Part shown: piece after piece, positions 7,791 through 12,811 of the stretch
How the letters are laid out: the number at the start of each line of letters is the position of its first letter
Position numbering within the stretch: the first letter of the stretch is position 1
From: Acidobacteriota bacterium
Lineage (GTDB): Bacteria; Acidobacteriota; Terriglobia; UBA7540
DNA: 12,811 nt
Assembly: GCA_021789565.1 (NCBI GenBank)
Contig: JAJYJL010000083.1
Coordinates: 1 to 12,811 of the forward strand
Direction: 5' to 3'
Notes under the pieces: generated by a model
Database searches by the model: none
Told to the model about the DNA's origin: nothing
Seen by the model: the letters and a program-made list of their open reading frames with translations, nothing else
Position numbers and translations under genes: made by a program

Positions 7791-8759
7791 TCAGCCAATT
7801 TCGTGGAGCGTCCTGGGCGCAACGCCGCGCAGTTCGGCGGCCTTTTCCTCTGCCAGCGAATCATTCAGAAACGTTCCCGCACCGGTTTCGACGCTGGCCA
7901 GGTACTTCAGTTTTTCCTTGCTGCGATGCGGCGGATAAAACTCGATGTGAAAATGATAATCAGGACGCCGGCCTCGCGCAGGCGCCTGGTGCAGCAGCAT
8001 CATGTAGGGAAATGACATCTGGAAAAGATTGTCGTATTTCAGCGTCACCCACTTGAGCATCTCCGCCAGCCCCTTTTCTTCCGACGGCTTGAACTCATCG
8101 AGCGCCCCCAGGTGGCGTCGCGGATAGATGTGCACCTCGTAGGGCCAGCGCGCATAGAACGGAATAAACGCCGTGAACGCGTGGTTTTCCGCCACAATTC
8201 GCAGTTTGGCTTTGCGCTCCTTCTGGAGGACATCGCAGAAAAGACACCGGCGATGACGGCGGTGGTAGGCTCGCGCCGAGGCCATCTCCTTCTTGATGAT
8301 GGGCGGAACGAGCGGGAGAGAATAGATCTGGCCATGGGGATGCGGCATGGTGACCCCGATCACTTCTCCCTTGTTCTCAAAAATCAGCACGTAGCGGATG
8401 CCCGGCGTCGCCTTGAGTTCCTCAAAGCGTTGGCGCCAGGTTTTCACCAGGAGCGTGAGGTGCTCCACGGGAATCTGGGGGATGGAGGTGTTGTGGTCCG
8501 GGTGGTAGAGCACCACATCGCACTTGCCGTACGAGGGCCTGACAGGATAGAAATCGTCTCCTTCGATGGCCGGCGGCTGAGCGGGAATGGTGAAGGCGGC
8601 GAAATCGTTGGGATAGATATAGACGTCGTAGTCGTCGGGCACACGTCCGGACCCGGGACAGAAAGGGCACCAGTCCCGTGGCATCTGGGGTCTGTTCTGG
8701 CGATGCGATGCGGTTGAGACCCATTCGCGCAGCGTCGGATTCCATCGAAGCTCGGTCAT
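7791..8759 (-). CDS. galT: Galactose-1-phosphate uridylyltransferase
   Basis: GalT exchanges UMP between UDP-glucose and galactose 1-phosphate, the second Leloir step. The 322 residues show the two-fold HIT-like architecture of the family. The nucleophile motif His140-Pro-His142-Gly-Gln144 (MPHPHGQIY) is intact. A CPFC pair (Cys31, Cys34) matches the zinc site of the family, a second CLFC lies at 172-175, and HFHIEFYPP (269-277) is the conserved C-terminal motif. Only 27 bases separate its ATG from the stop of vapC, too little for a normal stand-alone promoter, so transcription probably comes from vapBC or from a promoter inside vapC. The ribosome binding site is poor. galK starts within 25 bases of its stop, giving a galTK order. 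Confidence 0.95.
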   Translation of the reverse strand: MTELRWNPTLREWVSTASHRQNRPQMPRDWCPFCPGSGRVPDDYDVYIYPNDFAAFTIPAQPPAIEGDDFYPVRPSYGKCDVVLYHPDHNTSIPQIPVEHLTLLVKTWRQRFEELKATPGIRYVLIFENKGEVIGVTMPHPHGQIYSLPLVPPIIKKEMASARAYHRRHRRCLFCDVLQKERKAKLRIVAENHAFTAFIPFYARWPYEVHIYPRRHLGALDEFKPSEEKGLAEMLKWVTLKYDNLFQMSFPYMMLLHQAPARGRRPDYHFHIEFYPPHRSKEKLKYLASVETGAGTFLNDSLAEEKAAELRGVAPRTLHEIG

Positions 8760-8786
8760 AGGTTTGCTCTTGGCGCAGGTCGCGTC

Positions 8787-9227
8787 TCAGGACCGGTCCG
8801 GCCGAAGCGGATTCATCGTCTTAAGCCCTGGGAAACGCGCGAAATCACGATCCGTCGTACAGAGAGTGGCGCCGTGCTCGATGGCCAGCGAAGCCAAATG
8901 CGCATCCATGACCAGCGGGCCTGTCGCCTGCGCTTGTGAGACCAGACTTTGGAGAATCTCCCAATGCCGCGATGTGGGTTCAAGAATTGACGTGTTTGGC
9001 CGCTCCAGCCATTCGCCAACAATTCCTAAGGCCTCGTCCGCGGTGAGAGGGCGCGGAAAGGCGCGGGGATGAGTGGTAATTCGCAGAAAAGCGAGAATAA
9101 CCGCCCACGCAAAGCAAACAGGCGCGGGTTTCGAGAAGACATCCTCCAGCCAGCGCCGGGCCTCAGCATGCGAAGCGGCCGACCGGTTGTAAGCATACAG
9201 CAGCAAGTTGGCGTCAACGAGTATCAC
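8787..9227 (-). CDS. vapC: PIN-domain toxin of VapBC type
   Basis: VapC toxins are Mg-dependent RNases, often cutting tRNA or rRNA, held inactive by the cognate VapB. The 146-residue protein has PIN-domain acidic landmarks: Asp5 (ILVDANLLLYA), Asp108 (VMDAHLASLA) and Asp126/Asp128 (CTTDRDFARFPGL). The second acidic position found in many PIN toxins (a Glu in a LAEFLR-like helix) is here Ala46 in AWAVILAFLRITTHP, a variant also familiar from some VapC subfamilies, so the protein need not be inactive. It starts with GTG, overlapping the vapB stop as GTGA, the usual sign of translational coupling. Length is normal. The target is unknown. galT follows after 27 bases. Confidence 0.9.
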   Translation of the reverse strand: MILVDANLLLYAYNRSAASHAEARRWLEDVFSKPAPVCFAWAVILAFLRITTHPRAFPRPLTADEALGIVGEWLERPNTSILEPTSRHWEILQSLVSQAQATGPLVMDAHLASLAIEHGATLCTTDRDFARFPGLKTMNPLRPDRS

Positions 9228-9469
9228 CGATGCCGCGGCCCTTCCACCTGCTCCAGGAGGACACCTATGTTGTCGTAATTGGCACCGGGATAGACGCCCA
9301 TATCCTTGGCGCGCACTCTGAAAGGCTTGATGGAGCGCGTCTCTCGCCGCAGCGCCAAGCCCCGGCGCAGCGCCTCGTTCACAACTTGCTTGACTGGCTT
9401 TCCAGCACGCCGTGCCTCGGCCTTGAGCTTCTCGGCAACATCCTCGTCGAGCGTCAGGGTTGTTCGCAC
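9224..9469 (-). CDS. vapB: Ribbon-helix-helix antitoxin of VapBC type
   Basis: An 81-residue antitoxin. The N-terminus RTTLTLDEDVAEKLKAEARR followed by GKPVKQVVNEALRRGL is a classic ribbon-helix-helix DNA-binding domain: the strand RTTLTL contacts DNA as a dimer. The C-terminal 35 residues (KPFRVRAKDMGVYPGANYDNIGVLLEQ) would be the toxin-neutralising tail. An in-frame stop lies 9 bases upstream, so the GTG at 9467-9469 is the first possible start; two ATG codons just upstream are in another frame. There is no Shine-Dalgarno sequence, and the predicted transcription start is at or beside the GTG, pointing to a leaderless mRNA. Palindromes at the start codon and upstream are likely operators for the protein itself. 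Confidence 0.9.
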   Translation of the reverse strand: MRTTLTLDEDVAEKLKAEARRAGKPVKQVVNEALRRGLALRRETRSIKPFRVRAKDMGVYPGANYDNIGVLLEQVEGPRHR

Positions 9470-9479
9470 ATCATGATGT
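9468..9479. promoter_or_regulatory. Perfect 12-bp palindrome, candidate VapB operator 1
   Basis: ACATCATGATGT is its own reverse complement. It overlaps the -10 region and the vapB start codon, as expected for an autoregulatory ribbon-helix-helix operator. Confidence 0.6.
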
Positions 9480-9504
9480 TATAAGCGAGGCATCAAGATG
9501 TCAA
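9476..9504 (-). promoter_or_regulatory. Promoter of vapBC, probably giving a leaderless mRNA
   Basis: On the minus strand TTGACA (9504-9499, a perfect -35 box) is followed after 17 bases by TAACAT (9481-9476). TATAAC at 9483-9478 is an alternative -10 with a 15-base spacer. Either places the start of transcription around 9468-9472, essentially on the GTG start codon at 9469. Confidence 0.65.
9490..9501. promoter_or_regulatory. Near-palindrome, candidate VapB operator 2
   Basis: GCATCAAGATGT matches operator 1 at 10 of 12 positions. The centres are 22 bp apart, about two helical turns, and this copy overlaps the -35 box. Confidence 0.5.
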
Positions 9505-9529
9505 GCTGGTCCAAGAGCGATTCCCGAGA

Positions 9530-10567
9530 TCAATTGAGGTAGTAATTGCGATAAAGCGTGTCGCGTTTGATGGGGCGAAAGCCGGCGTCACGAATCATCC
9601 AGCGAAGCTTTTCTTCTGAAGAGGTGCGCCCGCAGCCCGCGGCGGAGACCACATTCTCTTCAATCAGAATGCTGCCGACGTCATTGCCCCCGAAGCGAAG
9701 TGCGATCTGGCCGACCTTATGTCCCGGGGTCAGCCAGGACGCCTGGACGTTCTGAATGTTATCCAGGTAAAGGCGGCTGACGGCAAGCGTCTTGAGATAT
9801 TCAACAGCCGTGACTTCTTCCTTGACAAACCGCCCCAGCGAGGTGTTCTCGCGCTGGAAAAACCAGGGAATGAAGGCGGTGAAGCCGCCGGTTTCTTCCT
9901 GCAAACGGCGAACACGTTCCAGGTGAGCGATGCGGTGCTCCAAGGTCTCTCCGCAGCCGAACATCATGGTGGCGGTGGTCCGCATGCCCAGTTTATGCGC
10001 CTCGCGGTGCACGGAAAGCCATTCTTCGGTGCTGCACTTCAGGCGCGCAATCCGTTTTCGAACCTCGTCGTCCAGAATTTCGGCGCCCGCTCCGGGAATG
10101 GAATCGAGACCCGCGTCCATCAGGCGCATCAGCGTGTCGCGAACGGTCAGCCCGCAGATCTCCGCGATGTTCAGGACTTCCGGCGCCGAAAGGCAGTGCA
10201 GGTGGATTTGGGGATAACGGTGTTTGATGCTGGAAAGAAGGTTCTCGTAATAATCCATCTTCAGGTCGGGATGCAGGCCACCCTGCATCAGGACCCCGGT
10301 GCCGCCCAGCGCCAGCGTTTCTTCGATCTTCTGGTATATGGTTTCGAGAGGCAGCACGTATCCTTCCGGTGAGCCCACGGGCCGGTAAAACGCGCAGAAG
10401 GAGCAGTACTCGGTGCAGATGTTGGTGTAATTGATGTTGCGGTCAATCTGGTAAGAGACGATGTTTCCAGGATGGAGCTGCCGGCGCAGAGAGTCGGCCT
10501 CCATGCCCACGCCAATCAGATCGTCGGAGCGCAACCTTTCGAGAGCTTGTGCCGCGGTTAATCCCAT
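9530..10567 (-). CDS. mqnC: Cyclic dehypoxanthinyl futalosine synthase (radical SAM)
   Basis: MqnC is a radical SAM enzyme that cyclises dehypoxanthine futalosine to its cyclic form in the futalosine route to menaquinone. The 345 residues carry the CxxxCxxC cluster motif Cys51-Cys55-Cys58 (CTEYCSFCAFYRP) right after DRNINYTN, the glycine-rich GGTGVLMQGGLHPDLKMDYYE, and HCLSAPEV. The C-terminal GNDVGSILIEENVVSAAG is typical of the MqnC/MqnE group. DRNINYTN, the YVLPLETI-type loop and the GGLHP motif favour MqnC over aminofutalosine synthase MqnE, with which it shares the fold. It lies 64 bases after mqnA, with an inverted repeat between them, and is presumably co-transcribed. The later pathway genes are not in the window. 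Confidence 0.92.
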   Translation of the reverse strand: MGLTAAQALERLRSDDLIGVGMEADSLRRQLHPGNIVSYQIDRNINYTNICTEYCSFCAFYRPVGSPEGYVLPLETIYQKIEETLALGGTGVLMQGGLHPDLKMDYYENLLSSIKHRYPQIHLHCLSAPEVLNIAEICGLTVRDTLMRLMDAGLDSIPGAGAEILDDEVRKRIARLKCSTEEWLSVHREAHKLGMRTTATMMFGCGETLEHRIAHLERVRRLQEETGGFTAFIPWFFQRENTSLGRFVKEEVTAVEYLKTLAVSRLYLDNIQNVQASWLTPGHKVGQIALRFGGNDVGSILIEENVVSAAGCGRTSSEEKLRWMIRDAGFRPIKRDTLYRNYYLN

Positions 10568-10597
10568 TCTTCACAACTCGATGATAAAAACCTTCGA

Positions 10598-10627
10598 CGG
10601 AGGCGTCTGCCGGAAATCAGGCCTCCG
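10598..10627 (-). repeat. Inverted repeat between mqnA and mqnC, possible attenuating or processing hairpin
   Basis: In the mqnA-mqnC transcript a perfect 7-bp stem (CGGAGGC / GCCTCCG) encloses a 16-base loop, and a run of five T (10590-10586) follows seven bases later. The distance to the T run is too long for a textbook intrinsic terminator. It may be a weak terminator, or an mRNA hairpin that sets the mqnA to mqnC ratio. Confidence 0.4.
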
Positions 10628-10631
10628 CATC

Positions 10632-11432
10632 CTAAGCGAATTGAATTTCTCTGGCCGCCGGGATCAGTCCGATTTCATGCGCAAGGCGGTAAAAAAGCTC
10701 CAGTCCCTTGCGGTTTTCCTCATCCAAAGAATAATCGATATTCTCTTTCAGGTAAACCTTCACCGCTTCCGGCGCCAGCCCCAGCCTGGGTGCATACTCA
10801 CGGGCGATGTCGTCGACGTGCGCGAGACCGTAATCTCTGGAGGCTTCAAAATCCACGCAGAAACGGCCGAGACCGGCGTCTTCATGCCCCGCCCAGACCG
10901 CAAAAACAAAAGGCAGTCCCGTAAACCTTTTCCACTCAGCGGCCAGATCATACACCCTTAACCCGCCGGCATCAAACGTGAGTGCGGGATCGCCAATCAG
11001 AAGCGCCGCATCGGCATGCTGCAGCATCCTCTCCGGTTCCGGGTCGGCCGGGGCCGCGCTGACAGGCCGCGAATAAAACTTCTGCAACAGCACCCGAACC
11101 AGCGCCGCCGAGGTTCGCGAGGAATTATCGAGCGCGACGGTCTCCACCTGTTCGATGGGCACTTTGCTGAGCAGCAGAACGCTCTTGACGGTTCCTTTTG
11201 AGGCGATGGAACATCCGGGCAGGACGCGCAACCGGTCCATGCGCTGGTACTCGATGGACGGCACGATGCCCACCGCCGCCTCGCGCCGGCCCAGGTCATC
11301 GGCGCACTTTGCAGGTGTGGTGAAGTCGAGGTCGTACTTTCCCTGCTGATCGCCCTTCAGCATTCCCCAGATCAACGGGACGGTGTTCAGGTATTTGACA
11401 ACCGAAACCCTGGGTCGCGTAGTGGTGTCCAT
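10632..11432 (-). CDS. mqnA: Chorismate dehydratase of the futalosine menaquinone pathway
   Basis: MqnA removes water from chorismate to give 3-enolpyruvylbenzoate, the entry step of the futalosine pathway. The 266 residues show the family's periplasmic-binding-protein-like fold: VSVVKYLNTVPLIWGM near the N-terminus, LGRREAAVGIVPSIEYQRM, CSIASKGTVKSVLLLSK, and the central ALDNSSRTSAALVRVLL, ADAALLIGDPALTF and LPFVFAVWAG blocks. Length is normal. It is the first gene of the mqnA-mqnC unit and has a good promoter 21 bases upstream of the ATG; the ribosome binding site is poor. The pairing with mqnC makes the assignment secure. Confidence 0.93.
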   Translation of the reverse strand: MDTTTRPRVSVVKYLNTVPLIWGMLKGDQQGKYDLDFTTPAKCADDLGRREAAVGIVPSIEYQRMDRLRVLPGCSIASKGTVKSVLLLSKVPIEQVETVALDNSSRTSAALVRVLLQKFYSRPVSAAPADPEPERMLQHADAALLIGDPALTFDAGGLRVYDLAAEWKRFTGLPFVFAVWAGHEDAGLGRFCVDFEASRDYGLAHVDDIAREYAPRLGLAPEAVKVYLKENIDYSLDEENRKGLELFYRLAHEIGLIPAAREIQFA

Positions 11433-11452
11433 GTGCTCGCCGTAAATATCTC

Positions 11453-11480
11453 ATTCTAGCGCATCCCAGCACCCCGTCAA
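11453..11480 (-). promoter_or_regulatory. Sigma-70-type promoter of mqnA
   Basis: On the minus strand TTGACG (11480-11475) and TAGAAT (11458-11453) are separated by 16 bases. Each box matches the consensus at five of six positions. The transcript would begin near 11446, about 14 bases before the mqnA ATG. Confidence 0.6.
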
Positions 11481-11647
11481 CGCGCGGAGGTCAATGCATC
11501 GCACGGCGGCTCCGGAGTATCGGACCCTGTGGAGGCGCTTGGAGAGGGACGAATTTTGCCTCGAAACGCTGCTGGCGGGGTGCCAAGTTCATATCGCCAA
11601 TATTGAACCGGAAGGCGATAAGACAAATCGATACAAGAACGGCCGTC

Positions 11648-11662
11648 GCGCGGTAAACGCGC
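11648..11662. repeat. Short GC palindrome with GTAAA loop, candidate dispersed element
   Basis: GCGCG-GTAAA-CGCGC forms a perfect 5-bp stem. On the minus strand it is preceded by TTTTGTAGCGGC. The block lies just downstream of the pirin stop. It resembles small intergenic GC palindromes that I recall as repeated in some soil bacteria, but only one copy is in the window. The rest of the 248-base gap 11433-11680 holds the mqnA promoter and nothing else I can support. Confidence 0.3.
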
Positions 11663-11680
11663 CGCTACAAAATAAGACGC

Positions 11681-12595
11681 TTACTCTGCCTGCCTGTGCT
11701 TGAGGAAGGTGCCGTGTTTGAGCTCGCTGAACGCCTCGCGGAGCTCTTCCTGTGTGTTCATGACGATAGGTCCGTACCACGCGACGGGCTCTTCAAGCGG
11801 CTTGCCCGAAACCAGAAGAAAACGGACGCCTTCCTCGCCCGCCTCGACGGTGACTTCGTCGCCGCGGTCAAAGAGCACGAGCGATCGGTTGTCCGCCTCT
11901 GTGGGCGGAGTTGTGTCCGCCCAGCCGACGGATTCGGTGGGCACTTCCAGCGGGCCTGAGGCGTTGCAGAACTTTCCGGCGCCGTCAAAAACGTAGGCAA
12001 AGGCGTGGCGGGTAGTTTCAATAGGCAGGGTCTTCTGTTTGCCGGGTGGGACGGTTACATCAATGTAGATGGGGTCGGCCGCGACGCCATCCACGGGACC
12101 CTTCTTGCCCCAGAAATCGCCGCAGACCACGCGGACCAGCGTCCCGTCATCGTCGGTAACTTCGGGGATTTCGGCCGCCTTCACTTCCTGGTAGCGCGGC
12201 GCCGTCATCTTGAGCGAAGAGGGCAGATTGCCCCAGAGCTGGAATCCGTGCATGCGCCCGGAAGAATCGCCCTTGGGCATTTCCTGGTGAATGATGCCAC
12301 TGCCGGCCGTCATCCACTGCACGTCACCCGCGCCGATGGTGCCGCTGTGGCCCAGGCTGTCGCCGTGCGCCACGTCGCCCGCCAGAACGTAGGTGATGGT
12401 CTCAATGCCGCGGTGCGGATGCCACGGGAAACCGGCGAGGTAGTCTTCCGGGCGCTCATTGCGGAAGTCGTCGAGGAGAAGAAACGGGTCAAAGTCTGTC
12501 GTGTTGCCAAAACCGAACGCCCGGCGAAGATGCACACCCGCCCCTTCCAGCGTCGGCTTGGATTTGATCAGCCGTTTAACGGGTCGAAGAGACAT
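11681..12595 (-). CDS. Pirin family protein (bicupin)
   Basis: Pirins are bicupins, usually iron-binding; some bacterial members are quercetin 2,3-dioxygenases or redox-sensing regulators. The 304 residues contain the N-terminal cupin with its metal ligands His59 and His61 (WHPHRGIETITYVLAG) and His103 and Glu105 (GIIHQEM), matching the HxH...HxE set of the family, plus the family motif DFDPFLLLDDF. The C-terminal cupin spans about 180-285 (IYIDVTVPPGKQKTLPI, LVLFDRGDEVTVEAGEEGVRFLLVSG). ATG 12595 is chosen because GGGGGAG ends five bases upstream and MSLRPVKRL is a usual pirin beginning; a longer in-frame reading to 12670 has no such support. The physiological role cannot be told from sequence. 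Confidence 0.92.
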   Translation of the reverse strand: MSLRPVKRLIKSKPTLEGAGVHLRRAFGFGNTTDFDPFLLLDDFRNERPEDYLAGFPWHPHRGIETITYVLAGDVAHGDSLGHSGTIGAGDVQWMTAGSGIIHQEMPKGDSSGRMHGFQLWGNLPSSLKMTAPRYQEVKAAEIPEVTDDDGTLVRVVCGDFWGKKGPVDGVAADPIYIDVTVPPGKQKTLPIETTRHAFAYVFDGAGKFCNASGPLEVPTESVGWADTTPPTEADNRSLVLFDRGDEVTVEAGEEGVRFLLVSGKPLEEPVAWYGPIVMNTQEELREAFSELKHGTFLKHRQAE

Positions 12596-12733
12596 TTTAC
12601 TCCCCCAGCATGGAAACTCTGCTTGATTGGATGTGCTGGCGTGAATTTGGTTCCAGGCCGCCGGCGACATCGCTTACCTCAGGGAAAGTTTACAGGAAAT
12701 GGATGCGGGGAAACTAGACGAATATTTGAAGGC

Positions 12734-12811
12734 TTAAAATACCAAACGCTGCCGTGCCCATAAACGAAGCAGGGCATCGGCCAGCGTCCCGGAGGAGAGC
12801 CCGGCGCGTGG
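12734..12811 (-). other. Possible C-terminus of a gene entering from the right edge
   Basis: On the minus strand 25 codons are open from the window edge to a TAA at 12736-12734. They read like a helical protein tail (GTLADALLRLWARQRLVF). An open stretch this short can easily be chance. If real, the gene would lie 138 bases upstream of the pirin in the same direction. Confidence 0.2.

Noticed and set aside
9719..10372. 217-residue plus-strand frame
   Set aside because: Antisense to mqnC, whose motifs are clear.
12005..12763. 252-residue plus-strand frame
   Set aside because: Mostly antisense to pirin; no motif and no ribosome binding site.

Overview
The window looks like an ordinary chromosomal stretch of a fairly GC-rich bacterium. 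It carries both dedicated early enzymes of the futalosine menaquinone route (MqnA, MqnC), a Leloir galactose pair (GalT, GalK), a Bacillus-type PurF, an NCS1 nucleobase permease, a pirin and a VapBC toxin-antitoxin pair. Together with the frequent TTG/GTG starts this would fit an Acidobacteriota-like genome. That placement is an inference from style and gene content, and no marker gene in the window settles it.

Layout. The left edge is the 5' part of purF (minus strand, C-terminus cut off by the window). Reading away from it on the plus strand are four genes: an unrecognised 246-residue soluble protein, a 12-helix NCS1 permease, a secreted multidomain PIG-L/LmbE-type deacetylase, and a small zinc-ribbon membrane protein. 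This plus-strand block meets the minus-strand block tail to tail at about 6.6 kb, where the zinc-ribbon gene and galK share 43 bases.

The rest is on the minus strand. In transcription order from the right it runs pirin, a 248-base gap holding a palindromic repeat-like element and a good promoter, mqnA, mqnC, vapB, vapC, galT, galK. mqnA and mqnC form one metabolic pair (chorismate dehydratase and cyclic dehypoxanthinyl futalosine synthase). vapB and vapC overlap by four bases. galT follows vapC after only 27 bases and galK follows galT closely, so the galactose genes probably sit on the same transcript as the toxin-antitoxin pair or use a promoter inside it.

The most informative non-coding structure is in front of vapB. 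Two 12-bp palindromes (10 of 12 positions identical, centres 22 bp apart) overlap a TTGACA promoter whose predicted start falls on or beside the GTG start codon. This suggests a leaderless, autoregulated mRNA. I found no clear new multi-gene system. The items worth a second look are that operator array, the galTK linkage, the divergent PIG-L enzyme, the unrecognised protein next to purF, and the palindromic element near 11.65 kb. I saw no tRNA, rRNA, CRISPR array, insertion sequence or attachment site.
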